A stretch of DNA of 64,000 nucleotides from Tetmemena sp. SeJ-2015 (Eukaryota; Ciliophora; Spirotrichea; Sporadotrichida; Oxytrichidae), in the NCBI GenBank assembly GCA_027382625.1, contig JAJKFJ010022906.1:1-64000 (forward strand), in the 5' to 3' direction. Made by a program: the position numbers and the translations under genes. A model generated the notes under the pieces. That model was not told the origin of the DNA. It saw only the letters and a program-made list of their open reading frames with translations, and did no database searches. Shown here in pieces: positions 47,716 through 59,911 of this stretch (position 1 is its first letter; every line of letters begins with the position of its first letter).

Positions 47716-50439
47716 AAGTAACTAGCCTCCTTAAAAGCAAAAGCTACTTGTGCAACAGCCAGGACCCACCTTCAGGCCTGTTAAACTAGAAAGATAGGAG
47801 TTCAAGAATTCTAAGTATAGCCAGCCTGAGGAAGTTGTGAATGCTATAAACAACATATCTTCTTTCTTTTCAAACAGAAGCTCAATTGACTCAGACGAAG
47901 TGCAGACATCTCTAGATGTTTACTCCAGACGCAACATTAGAAAGACTCTCTCAGACACATTAAAACAAGCACAAGAGCTTCCAGACTTTGAGCAGAGATT
48001 TAAGAACTTGAAAATGTTTAACTTGCTCAATTCATTTGTGAGTGAGAGTGAACCAAATGGCGAAGCATAAATCGAATCTAAGTTATTTGCAAGCGACCAC
48101 AGTTTGGAGTTCGCACAGCTTAACTCCATTATACCCTTCATTAATAAGTCTAATCTAACTAGAGATGCATTCCCTGCGCTCTTAGTCAATAATCAAGTCA
48201 GGATCAGGGAAGTTGTGGAATACATAATCTTCAATCTTGTGATCAACTAGGAGGCTGAGGCTAACTACCCTTTACTTTATACTTTGAGTCTTGATGCTAA
48301 AGAATCATATATTTAACTTAATCATAATTTAAGATTTGATAAAGAAACTTAAGAAGAGTAGATAGTTGGAGGTGCTCTCAAGACAATAAAAGGATTAGAT
48401 TTATCAAAGGTCCTTGTTAATTTGAGAGAAGAAATCGATGAATGCAAACAAATTTAGAATGAGCAAGTTAACAAAAATTAGATGCAGAAAATAATCGAAC
48501 TATAATTATTTAGAAGATTCAATGATTCTTAAAATGATTATAGTTGATGAAGAAACAGACAAGTTTGGAGTCATGCTTTATTTTGGAGGACTTAGCTAAA
48601 CCTCTGCTGAAGAGAGAAAGTATAGATCTTAGTGCTTACAGCACATAATCTTTGCATTGAAAACATTGCAAGTCAAAGGCTCTTTAGTTTTGGAACTATT
48701 TATTTTAACTGAAGGAAACTTTCACAAACTTTTCAGCCAGTTTAATCTTCATTCTATCCAAGCTATTTGAAAGTATACTACTCTACAAGCCTTACAACTC
48801 TGATCCTCTTTCTTCGGTAAGCACATTCTATAATGAATTAACATTTTAGGTTGCATTTATTCTACTGAATAGAATATATGAGTTTGTTTTAAGGTGCAAT
48901 ACTTAGTTTGTAATGACTTGCTGAAGACCAGACCTACTTAAGTAATTTCGAAGTTGACTGAGTTACAGGACTAACTGATTGATAATACGAAGAATTATCA
49001 GAAAATTTGCTTTGAGTTCGGAGATCTAATAGAAGCTAAGTTTTTAATGAATGAGGATAGATTTCTCAATTACATCAGAACTTCAAATGAAGCCATTTCT
49101 ATTTTCAGACATCAGTACCTGCAGCTTATTATCGACGTAACGCTCAAATTATGAGTTAATATGTTTTTTAGGATGTTTAAGTACCAGAGAGATACATTCA
49201 AGATATGAAAAATGATTTACTAAGGAGATGGGGTTTGAATCTTGGAGATCCATCTGTAGGCAATAGAAGAAGCGGAACGCAGCAGGTGTTGAAGATATCT
49301 TGGAGAGGAAAATAGACACGACCTAAATGAACCCTAGATCTACTTAGGCCTATAACCCAAAGGCTACAGGAAGATATGGACAAGCTACTAATTACGGAGG
49401 AGCCTCAGTTTATGGCGGTACTAAACCTAACTCAAATCAATAACAGCAGCAGTCTGGGTAGCCATAAGTTTTCCAAGAGCCAGTAAAGAAGCCCACAGAG
49501 CAAGAAATACACAGCTCAGGAGAAAATAAGAGAGGGAAGAAAAGGATTTACTCCACTCTATTATAGGAAACAGTGAGGCCAAAAGGAAAATAGAAGAGGG
49601 GAAAGGAGGAAAAGAGAGTCATTATATATTTAGTATTTGATGATGAGTTGAGGGAATAGAAAGAACTGAAGGAAAAAGAAGCTAAAGAATAGTTGGAACG
49701 ATCTAAGCAAGCATTGATTGAAAAGCTTAATAAAGCAGGAAAGAAGAAAGAAAAACCCAAGGAAAAAGAAGCAGCCTCAGGAGAGCCAATCAATGATTAG
49801 AGGCTAGCTAAAACAGATGTGGAGAACAGTTCCAAGAGCAAAGATCAAGCTGACGGGAATGAAACCAGAAAAAGAGATGTCAAGGCAAATTTATAATTAA
49901 TCAATTTTTATCTGGGTTATTTTTAGAATTTTAAAGATGAAGTAGCTAATCAAAAGCAATCAAGGCTGTCTGATAATAACTCTTTCTTTAAATTTATTAA
50001 GTGAAATAACTCCTCACAAGCTGGAAAAACCTTGATTAGAATTCAAGCACCATCAGGAAGTACTTTTGATGGAGATGAAAGAGTAGGCCAAAAGAGGAAA
50101 GCACCTAGGCCTATAGAAGAAGAGGAGAGAGTTTACTAAGGAGAAAGCGATTTTGCAAGACCCTTGCCATAATCTGAGCCTAAAATTAAAGCATAAAAGA
50201 TGTAAGTAGATGAAGTTGGAGGAATCATCATTTATAAATTAGAGTGGTGTATTTATAGTTGAATCAATTCTTAAAGATTGCAAGCTCACGATAGTGCTGA
50301 ATTACTAAAGAGGAAAGAAGAAGAGCTAAAGAAGAAATTAGAGGAATAGAAGCTCAAACAACAAGAGGAAAATAAGTAGAAGATGCTCTAAAACCCTGCC
50401 ATTTTAGCACTTTTGAAGAAAAACTAAGAGAAAAAGTGA
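47716..50439 (+). CDS. CMTR1-like cap 2'-O-methyltransferase homologue, probably catalytically dead
   Basis: After a Gln/Pro-rich start (QQPGPTFRPVKLERQEF) and a helical N-terminal domain (47.8-48.4 kb), the region 48.56-49.15 kb follows the FtsJ/RrmJ domain of CMTR1: KFGVMLYFGGLSQTSAEE, then QHIIFALKTLQVKGSLVLEL, LYKPYNSDPLSS joined by an intron (48819-48893) to VQYLVCNDLL (family: KPxxSRPANSERYxVC). DRFLNYIRTSNEAISIF and VPERYIQDMKNDLLRRWGL match the CMTR1 segments after the domain. The catalytic Asp of ADGG is Phe here (YFGG), the catalytic Lys of CKxFD is Glu (LELF), and no G-x-G-x-x-S SAM loop is seen. The C-terminal third is basic and Glu/Lys-rich (LKRKEEELKKKLEEQKLK), ending at TGA 50437-50439. 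Start uncertain; several one-base breaks. Confidence 0.65.
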
Positions 50440-50584
50440 AGATTAATGCTTTTTCACGAGTTAGAAATTGATTCTAGAGATGATATTAGTTTAATAAGCA
50501 TTTAATTAGTTTGATTTCTTAATTAAGATATAATTCACAAGAGTCTCTATAATATTTGTAATTTTAATTGTCTATTACTTTGTA

Positions 50585-51297
50585 ATGGCTTCTTCTCCCC
50601 ACCAGCTTAAATTTTTCTAGTAAGAATTTGGAATAAATAACTTTTTACTTAGTGAAGATAATAACAAGGAGGAATTTCAAACCCTATTTCAAATCTGTAA
50701 GGGCGAAATAGAATACAATGAGGTATCTCTAATAGCGACTAAGATCAGGAAACCAGAAATGAAACTTCTATCTAACTTGTTGGCTGTTTCTCCTGAGGAG
50801 AGAAAGAGAACCCTCTCCAATTAGACACATTTAAATAAGTCTCAAAGTCCCACTCCAAGAACTAAAATCCAAAATCTTATTGGTCAAGACACCAAAAGTC
50901 AAAACAATATTTAAAAAGGAGATAAAATTTAAGCTGCATCTCAAGACCCATTTAGAATGTCTAAAACTAAGCTTAATTTTAACAAGAAACAAGCCGATCA
51001 AGCATAGGAAGAAGCATAGCATGATGACAAATCGCCATCTTCTTTTTTTAGAAGGATATTCTGCATTGAGTCCTAAAGTTAATAGTCCTGCCAAGTCAAG
51101 TGTGTCTCCTCTAAATCATACAAATTAAATAACTAGCTAAAACATCAAAATCAAAATAATTATACTTTTCAAAATGCGATATAATTTTTCTAATTTTAAA
51201 ATTAATTAATTACCTCAATAAATTAATTTATCTTTAATTTTTACCTTATTTTCTCTATAAATTTATAACATTTGTCGTTTAAAAGAATTTTTTTGAA
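50585..51297 (+). CDS. Hypothetical Ser/Lys/Gln-rich protein
   Basis: ATG 50585 begins MASSPHQLKFFQQEFGINNF, then EEFQTLFQICKGEIEYNEVS and a segment PEMKLLSNLLAVSPEERKR. The rest is disordered (SQSPTPRTKIQNLIGQDTKS; ASQDPFRMSKTKLNFNKKQ). At about 51048 a run of T's shifts the frame; the continuation ALSPKVNSPAKSSVSPLNH shares the SP-rich style. The open frame finally meets TGA near 51297 in AT-rich sequence, so the true end may be near 51130. No family recognised; the N-terminal 90 residues look folded. Confidence 0.55.
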
Positions 51298-51508
51298 ACA
51301 AAGTATATGAAAAAATTAAACTAAAAACTATATAATTTAATTTTGCTTAAAGAAAATTTAATTGTTAAATCCTAAAGTTTATTAGGAAAAAATGTTTATT
51401 AAAAATACAGTTAATATAATAATAATTACAAAAACAAAACAATTTGTTGCTTGAAAATTTTGGATGAATAAATATTTATGTAATTATTTAAACATGAAAT
51501 GAAATGAT

Positions 51509-53090
51509 ATGACAGAAGCTGAGATAAATTTTCTAAAACAAAACGCCCTCTTAATTAATGACCTTAAGTAGAAAGAGCAACTAAAACTAACTCAGAAAGC
51601 TAAATTAGAACAAATCCAGGCTCATTAAAATAAAAAATGATCAATTATTCACTAAAAATAAAGCTTGCGAATAACTCTTAAGGGGTGGTAGTCAATGGCT
51701 AAAAACATTAAAGCATGTAATACACTGGCAAACAAAATTAAACCAAAAATTCATCAGACATGCTTATAAAAGATAATTAAGACTCTAATAATCCAGAAAA
51801 TGAAGATATAAATCATGACAACCACCATCCACTCACTATCAAAAACTAAATACTTACTCTATCCTTCAGGCCAAATTAATTAGCCAAAAGCTTATCCACT
51901 AATCAATTAGCATTCAAGCTTTTGCCTACTGAACTTATTGAAAAGTAAGACTCACAAGAAGACAACATTGAAAGCATTAATAGAATTCTAAATATCAATA
52001 AGAGTGTTGATGAACTTACTAGTTAAAAGATAGACTTTGATCAAATATATCAAAATCATCATTCAAAATGCAATCATCATACAACTACTAACAATATTTA
52101 AGATGCCTAAGAGACTTAAACATAGAGTGTTTCAAAATTCTAAACTTTTAAAGTCAACTAGTTCTCAAGAAACAACTCTTCCTTTGAAAAAGCATATCTA
52201 CCTTACTCCTATTCAAAACTATCCAATTTATAGAACACTAATAGCTTAATCTTAAATTGGTTAAAAATTATTCTTTATTAAAATGATATTTAGCTTAGAG
52301 GGGATCAAAGAAGGAATGCCAGTATAGGATCAGTTTAATTATCCAGCTGAAAAAATTAAAAGAATAAAGCTAAAAGCACCTAAAGCTTAAATGCCCAACA
52401 ATATATCTATGAGTTATTCCAATGCCAACGATTCTAAAAAATAGTAAATTATAAACTAGAGTTTCTCTCATAGCTTAAAATAGAGTCTTAAAACTAATAT
52501 TTCAGCATCTAATAAAGCCAAGATGCCTTCAAATATAAAAGATAGACTCAACTTGAATTTAAATAAATTTAATTTCTGAATTTCATTCTCGCCAAGTAAA
52601 ACTAAATCTAGACAAGTGAGATGCAATTAGGTGATTCTTTTTAAGAGAAAGAAACTGAATAAATTAATGATAGTATCACAGATTAGATCAGGAATAATAA
52701 TTAAGGCCTCAATAATTCTAAACCTAATCACAGTTTCACAATTAGCGGCTCTTACTCAAGGAATCTTTAAAGTCTTGCAAAGAAGCAGCAGCAAGTATCA
52801 GAACCTAACAGAAACATTACTTAATTATAGCTTAGAATTTAATTAAAGAGATAATCAAATTATATAATATCAAACATTGAATTTAAATATCAAACCTCCT
52901 CTAATTAATTTGAATTATACTAAGCATTCCTAATAAATATAACAGTCGTCCTAATCTGTAAAGTTCCTAGCTTAATAAATCGACATTTCAATGAATCTGC
53001 ACTTAGAAGCAAAGTCTCCACTAGTTAAAAAAGTGGCAATTTACTTAATCAAATCTGTGACAGTAATATTAAATTAAAATGGAATATTGA
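51509..53090 (+). CDS. Asn/Gln/Lys-rich low-complexity coding region
   Basis: ATG 51509 gives MTEAEINFLKQNALLINDLK, then KEQLKLTQKAKLEQIQ. Downstream, reading TAA/TAG as Gln, frames stay open for hundreds of codons: 51660-52290 (PENEDINHDNHHPLTIKN, QLAKSLSTNQLAFKLLPTEL), 52300-52580 (GMPVQDQFNYPAEKIKR) and 52620-53090 (MQLGDSFQEKETEQINDS). Junctions were not resolved. No domain is visible. The last frame runs into repeat copy D and ends in IKLKWNIDR-TGA. It may be the disordered N-terminal part of the cyclic-nucleotide-binding gene that follows, or a separate gene. Confidence 0.4.
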
Positions 53091-53420
53091 CAGATGAATT
53101 GTGCTTGATTTAAATAATAATTATAACATTTTATTCTCCATAAAATTCTAAGAAATTTTATCCTTGCAACTTTTTTGTAGCAGCGCTCAGTTCAGAGTTA
53201 TAAGCGACACAAGTTTAATAGAAGCAGATATCCTGCTCTCTTCTTATCTTTCTGCTGAGACTTGCTATGAAGTTAATTAAAAATGAAACTCATATTATTT
53301 TTGATTGGCTATTGATCAAGCTACTGATCTAGGGCTGTTTGAGCGATTTCAACTGACACCTTTTTGCAATTCTTTATTTATTAATTTAACCATTCATTGA
53401 TGTTAATTAAAATTTGAACT
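53050..53420 (+). repeat. Dispersed coding repeat, copy D (ILATFVWERSV family)
   Basis: Plus strand: NIKLKWNI at 53067-53090, ILATFLQQRSVQSYKRHKF at about 53161-53217, and AIDQATDLGLFERFQLTPF at about 53305-53365, followed by SLFINLTIH-TGA. It matches copies B and C along its length, with several frame changes. It interrupts the otherwise Asn/Gln-rich coding stretch on both sides. Confidence 0.65.
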
Positions 53421-53559
53421 GTATTTAACGATAGTTCTTTTGATGCATATGGCTCTTTGCCTTACTCCGCTGTGCTATAAAATAATAAGTAATACTTCTC
53501 TACTTTAAGCCATAAGCCTGCATTGAGTGGTTCCTCTCGAGCTCATTCATTTTCTGTGG

Positions 53560-54806
53560 ACCCATCAGCAAAGTTGGAGAGAATGAAGATATAGAAGATA
53601 TTAGAGGACTAGAAAACTTAAAAACAGCAGAATCTAGTCAAAGTAGTCACCAACCTAGAAAGTCAGTTATTTCATTTAACTCCTCTCAGGCAAAGAGTTT
53701 AGACCTTTAGTTCAAGATCTAAAAGCGTTCTCAAAACTACAACTGAAATAGCTCTCCCATACAAAAACTCAAAGCAGCTGCCATAGATTACATAGAGACT
53801 CAACAAACTAAGCTATGGAGGAGAGTCTGTTCTGAGTATTGCTCCAACAGATACTCAATCAGAGATTATTCAATTTATTCACAATAACAAACTAATGACA
53901 CCTTCTCATAAATAGCAAATTGGTTCTTCCCCTCATAATCATGATTAATAATCGTAAAATGAGTCTAAGAACCCATAATAGGACTCATCTTTAACAGCTT
54001 CCAGATCTAAAATAGGACTTACTAATACAAGTTCTATGTTCACTTCTGTAGAAATAAGTCCTAAATTTAAACCTGGAAATGATTAAATTGCTCAAGAATA
54101 ATCTCTAGTTAAGACAGAGTTAATTTAGAAGCTAAATACTCTGAAGAACTCCTTGCTCTCTTATGATCCTAGGCAAAAAGCCAAGAGTTCATTTTCAAAC
54201 AAAAATTAAGATAAGTTTTAAACATAATTAAAGTAGCACAAAGATTCAAATAATGCATCTATGATATTCATCTCTGCAGTGAGTATATTGAGTTAGCTAC
54301 CTCTCTTTAAGAAACTTCATAAATCTTCAGTGAAATTGCTGTTAAGTGAGCTCTGTAGCTTTATGTTCTTAAATAAAGGCTAGATTCTTTACAAAGAGGA
54401 GGATGAACATCGATACTTTTTCCTAAGCTATCAATTTCATTTTCAATTTATACATAATATAATTTAATGTTTAGTGGTGTATGGGAGTTTTAATATTTGG
54501 AGTAAAAAGAATGGAAGCATATATAAAGTTAAAGGAGGTGGCTTTATTGGAGAGGAGGCATTTCTAGATCTTAATTTCATATGTAGATTAGATAATTGCA
54601 GCGCAGAGAGTGATGGATGTGTGCTCTGTATAAACAGAGAAGAGTATATCAGATTTAAGAGTAGGTATATCCAAGAAAGCTTCTTACAAGATAGAAATAA
54701 AAACCTTGAAGGAGATAGGGGAGATAAAGAATAAATGGAGAGAGATCTTCTTATTTTTGAAAAGGAAATGCAAAGAGGTTTCTCAAGGAAGAAGAAATAG
54801 AGATGA
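53560..54806 (+). CDS. Protein with C-terminal cyclic-nucleotide-binding domain
   Basis: The N-terminal part is disordered and Ser/Gln/Asn-rich (SKVGENEDIEDIRGLENLK; PHNHDQQSQNESKNPQQD). From about 54265 a single CNB domain begins: LSQLPLFKKLHKSSVKLLL, NKGQILYKEEDEHRYFFL, then VYGSFNIWSKKNGSIYKVKG, GGFIGEEAFLDL, ESDGCVLCINREEYIRF. The GEEA turn fits the phosphate-binding cassette (G-E-L/I-A), but the Arg and small residues normally following it are replaced (FLDLNFICRLDNC), so nucleotide binding is uncertain. A GC-AG intron at about 54416-54470 joins YFFL to VYGSF. Ends KEMQRGFSRKKKQR-TGA (54804-54806). The start is unresolved because of frame changes and of repeat copy D upstream. Confidence 0.7.
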
Positions 54807-55106
54807 AAATATTAATCAAGCAATTCTAAATGGGATGACAATATATTCATTTGCTACTCAAGTACATTATTTGGATACTTTTAATCCTTGAAATAAGTAG
54901 GTAAGTTAAACTAGGTATATCTAGTTTATGTGAAAATAAGTATAGAAAAATATTTAAAGGCGGTTCCTCTAATAATTTTAAATTTGAATTTAAACTTGAC
55001 AAAACTCTTGACATTTACAAAGTATACCAAAAATGAACAACGATAGTCTCATTTAATATCTTATATTTAATATGTTATTTCTGAGCTCTGCTAAATTTTC
55101 AGCTCT
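54807..55106. other. AT-rich spacer upstream of the importin gene
   Basis: About 300 bp between two plus-strand genes. No gene, repeat or RNA recognised; it should include the importin promoter. Confidence 0.4.
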
Positions 55107-58100
55107 ATGAACACTTCAGACAACGTTCTCCGCAATAACGCAGAGAAGCACCTCTCATCTGTAAACTTAAAATCTAAACCGCTTTAAGATCACTTTGTTA
55201 ATAACTCATCTTGTGTAGATTCAGATGAACAATGGCATCATCCCATGTCTGCTTCAAATCGCCACCAGCCCACAAATTGTAAGCAACTTATCTTCATTAT
55301 GCTACCAAAGCCTCTCGATTAGGCTAATGGCATATTTTAACTTACCATTCTTACCTAATTCATTTAGTACAATAAAGCCAACGAAGATATTGCTTATAGA
55401 TTATTTTACTCTTTAAATTATATTTTAATAAATTCTAACTTTAGAATTAATTATAGCATATTTGAAATTATACTTAATTAATAGTTTTAAATTACAATCT
55501 ATTAGCAAGCTGCATACTATCTGAAGCTCAAAGTAACTTAGAGTTATGGAGAAGATTCAAGCCAGGAAAACTTGAATCGCCAAAACATGCCTCAAAACTC
55601 CTTCTCTGCCCCTATGTCCTAGAATTTATTTATAGTTTTAAATGAACGACAAGGATTTCCTGAAGGCCAATATCTTTCTTGCCACTGACTCTGTCCAGCA
55701 CAAAACTATTAGGTAAGAGCTGTTCTCTTTCTCAGTATTTCTGTCCTAATTTTCTGATCTTACTACTAAGATTGGCGCGGTTTCTAATATTTCTAATTTA
55801 GGGGTGCCTTGGAGAACATCGTGTTCAACATAGCTCAAGTTGACTTTCCTCATTAGTGGCCCACTTGCGTCAACGAAATCTAAGCAAGACTTGGAAACTA
55901 GGATGAGATGGCAATAATTTAGGGACTTACTTACTTGAAGCGAGTGATGGAAGCTTTCCAGTTTGGTGCTGATGAGCAGACCACCATGGAGTTCCTTGTA
56001 GGCAACTTTTTCCCTCATTTGGATACTATTATCAGCTCCATCGGTTAATTCTCAGGAGATAACCAAATTGTTGTGATGCACCTCCTAGCTAAGATTTTCT
56101 ACATTGCTAACAATGTAAGTGCAGTGAAAAAACATCAACATTTTTCCGCCAACTCTTTTTTATTTAAGGATATTTAATTTATCTTTAGATGTAGATGGGG
56201 GAAATTCAAATTTAAAAGTATTTAATTAGTAATTGGAGAGTAGCTATACAATATACACTCATAAAATTTGAATTCGCTCTTCCATCTCAATTTAATATGC
56301 ATTACTAATTATACTCACATCTATCATTAATTATAATTCGTAAATATGAGCTGACTTGTTTGAATAGGTTGAGATCTAAAACTTCTTCTTCAACTTCAAT
56401 AACGGCCACTCTCCGATCGCAGCCTGGATCAACTTCTTCATAAACATCATCAACACATCTCTCGGTCCGGAATACGAACAGCCAACTGAATCTACCCAAG
56501 CCATCGAAGAGCTAGATGAAACACCTTGCTGGCGCTTGAAAGGCATAGTCGCTTAAAACCTACACAAAGTTTTCCAAAAGTAAGATATCTATTAAAAACC
56601 TCCAATAGGTACACAGGTATCAACGCAATTATATACTTAATTTCATAAGTATCTTAATCGAATGTAATAGGTTCGGTGCGGGCCCTAAGTCCTAAGTCCC
56701 TACGGAGAACCAAAAGAAGCAAATGGCATTCTCATAGTACATAGAGGGCACGGGGCTCAACCGGTAAATCCTCGATTCCCTCTTCCAGGTCATCCTGGCT
56801 AAGAGAACCAACTTCGTCGGCACTAAGACTTTCTGCAGCGCCCTCAAGGTTGTTCAAATCGCAGTCAAGTTCAAGAAAACACGCCACATGATTCAGTCCC
56901 ACATTGACAATATCTTATTTATCTCTAATGTTGTTATTGAAAGTTATTATCTTGTACGAGCTCTCTCTGCCTTAGATGATCTTGTCTGAGAAGGAGATAC
57001 ATTTCTTCAAGGACAACTAAATCGAGTATGTGAGGATGCAAGTGAACGAGACCAACTGCTACAACTACAAGGCTCTTGTGAAGCAACTTGTCCACACCAT
57101 TTGTAACATCAAGCGCACTAAGAGGTGCCCCATTTCAACATACTTGCAAAACTACTTGGGAGTTCTTTATAACTCCTTACAGCAACCTGATCAAGATTAT
57201 AGATGCAAGGAAGCAGTTATGCACTCCCTTGGAAACGTCTCAGATTTGCTTAACTAGAGACAGAATGGAGGTGAACTCTAGAACATTGAACAATGGCTGC
57301 AGCAGTTTGTGTTCAATGAACTCACCAGTGATAATCCAGTTCTTAAAGCTAGAGCTTGCCAACTCTATGGAAAGTTCTCCCATCTCAATTTTAACCCAGA
57401 TCACCTTACTTACAAATGTATCATCAGATTATTAGTATTGTAAAATATTCTGTCTTTTTACTCAAGCTTTGAACTTGATATTCACAAACCTGCAAAACTC
57501 ATACTTGCCAGTGAAAGTTGAGGCTGCTCTGGCTCTCAAAGAGCTCCTTGACTAGCCAATTGCGATTGATTTCCTGAGACCAGGTTTGGAGGTACTGATT
57601 TAGGCTTATCTGAAGATTATGGATGAGATTGACTTCGATGAGTTGATTGCGGCTCTTTAGGGAATAGTGGAAGTTTATCAGGAAGAGATTGCTCCTTTCG
57701 CTGTGAGCATCTGCTCTAAATTGAGTCAGGCATACAACAGACTTGTTCTCAGCAATCACTAAATTAAAATAATAAAAACACAACCGAGTATCCTATATAA
57801 GTAAAATCATACTAAAGGATTGCAATTATGCTAAATAAGAATTAGTATCCCATAACATATCAAGATAAGCTCAAATTAAATTGTTTTAGAAGCGCAGTAA
57901 GGAGAAAAAGATATTAAATTTCTAATTAAAAATATTATTGCCTTTCATTTTAAATAATTCTTTTTTTTCTTAAAGGAAATAAGTCGCAATATATACTAAA
58001 ACTTCTTAAGATTTAATTAGCTTAGAAACAAAGATATCAGGGAAGAAAAAAAATCATTAAAATTATCGACATAGTGAGTCTCAAGACTCAATGAACAAAC

Positions 58101-59911
58101 TTAAAAAGAATTCTCTTATAAAAATAAATAATTAGAATTATTTCTTTCTAACTGGTTCCAAATTATTTAAAATAATAAAATAAAGATAAAATTTTAATAA
58201 GACAGCTAAAGGTTTTGAAAGGGTGTTGATTTTCAACAAAAAATCCTCTATAAATTAAAGGATGGATTAAATATTTACCAAAATAAGAATTCACTAAAAA
58301 ATATTACTAGAAATTTATCGGAGAAGAATTCTCTTTATTCATGTTTCCTTATTAATTCAGTATAAAATTTGAATAAATTTTTTAAAAAATTAACTTAATG
58401 GTGTTTTGAAAGGCAAAGGAGACGAGGAAGATCAGGAAACGACTCTTTCAGCAGACGGAATAATCACAGCAATCAGACATGTTCTGAGATCTGTGCGTTC
58501 AGTTCCCAACAACTAGTAGATGTACGCTCAGCTTGAGCCAATCTTGCAAGAGTCCATCAGGCTTTCTTTAACTTAGTCAGCAGAGATGTCTGCTGAGGAG
58601 GGACTTACCTGCATCAGTGAACTTCTATACAACTAACCCAGCATCAGCAACATAATGTGGGAATACTTCCTAATCATTATGGACGCATTCTTGAATGATA
58701 AGGGTACTCTTGATGAGCACATCCCTCAGGTTGCAGTCCCAGTCATGAACTACATCTCCAAAAACCCTCAGACCTTTTTGGAAGCTAATTTCAATGGCAC
58801 TTCAGCATTAGACCTTGTTTTTTATATATTGATTTGTGTTTTCTAGTGGATTGGAAGAATCTTTTTCATTGCCAAGAACAAGGAAGACGAAGTAGAGTCA
58901 ATGTCAGCTATTAGCATAATCATAGCCTTGGTTGAAAACTTGCCAGGACTGGAGAACAACCTTCAAAACACACTCCAATATCTCATGAGTGAACTCAGCT
59001 TGGCACAAACTCCTGACTATAAGAGTATGCTGTTACAGGGACTAGCATGTCATTCTTCACTTACACCATGCCAACATTACAAATACTTGAGGACATGAAC
59101 TGCACAAGCATAGTCATGCAGAATATGCTCACTCAAGTTGACTCCCTAAAGCAGGACTTCGAAGTGAAGCGCTTTGTGCTTGGCTTCTCAGCTCTTTTGA
59201 ATATGGGAATCAACTAACTCCCTCCCAGTATGCACGAGTACTTGCCTCATGTCGTAAGAGCTACAGTCTCACTCTGCGATAAGAGCGCCTTTATCAAATT
59301 CAAGGCTCTTCAGAGAGAAAAAGCTGAGGAAGCAGAAGACGCCTATAATCCTATTTTGATTTCATTAAATTAAATATGCAATTATAGGATGCTCAAATCA
59401 TTGAGGATGAGGATGACCTAGAAATTTTGTCAGATGAGGACGACGATGAGGACTATGATCATAATGAGGATATAGAGGGTGATGATCTCTACGAATCTCG
59501 TTTTGAGAACGTGAATGAAGTTCTCTATTTTAGTGATATGCTTAACTCCCTGCAGCAAAGCAACCCTGACATGTATTAAAATTGCCTTAGCTGCTTAGAC
59601 TAATCTTAACTCAATGTGCTCTCTCAAGCAGTTTAAAAAGCCCAGGAGTAATCTTATTTCATTCTTAGTTATAACTTTAAATATAACTTCATGTTTACGA
59701 GAACATGGTCAGCCAGAGCAACTGAGAGGTAACTTATTATATTTGAGAGGGGAACTAGATATTCTTTCTTAAAAATATATCCTCTTGTATTAATTTTATT
59801 TTGGTAGCTTTATTCCTTTGGTGTAACACTTATTTTCCTATTTTACATTGATCTTTCTTAAGTCTGTTTGTAATTGCTCGTCCTGTCGAGCATGTTGATT
59901 ATCTTCCCTTG
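55107..59911 (+). CDS. Importin-7/8-like nuclear transport receptor (karyopherin beta family)
   Basis: HEAT-repeat receptor that carries cargo such as ribosomal proteins into the nucleus with Ran-GTP. ATG 55107 gives MNTSDNVLRNNAEKHLSS, a match to the Imp-beta N-terminal start. Recognisable blocks: GALENIVFNIAQVDFPHQW then PTCVNE (family 'xDFPEQWP'), HLLAKIFYIANN, ETPCWRLKGIVAQNLHKVF (IPO7 'PCWKCKKWALHIL'), FKDNQIEYVRMQVNE ('DPYEYIRMK'), VKVEAALALKELLDQP, DYKSMLLQG. Near the C-terminus is the acidic stretch DEDDLEILSDEDDDEDYDH, as in IPO7. GT-AG introns are frequent, one unusually long (57801-58412). Last exon reads FMFTRTWSARATER; the nearest in-frame TGA is 59909-59911, but an intron may place the end nearer 59730. 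Converges with the minus-strand gene. A Gln-rich 'QAVQKAQEQ' precedes the end. Confidence 0.85.
57801..58412 (+). other. Unusually long intron of the importin gene
   Basis: About 612 nt of AT-rich sequence between the exon ending with the SICSKLSQAYNRLVL helix and the exon starting GDEEDQETTLSADGIITAI. GTAAAA at 57801 and AAAG at 58412 are splice-like. No coding or structured element is recognised inside it. Confidence 0.55.
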
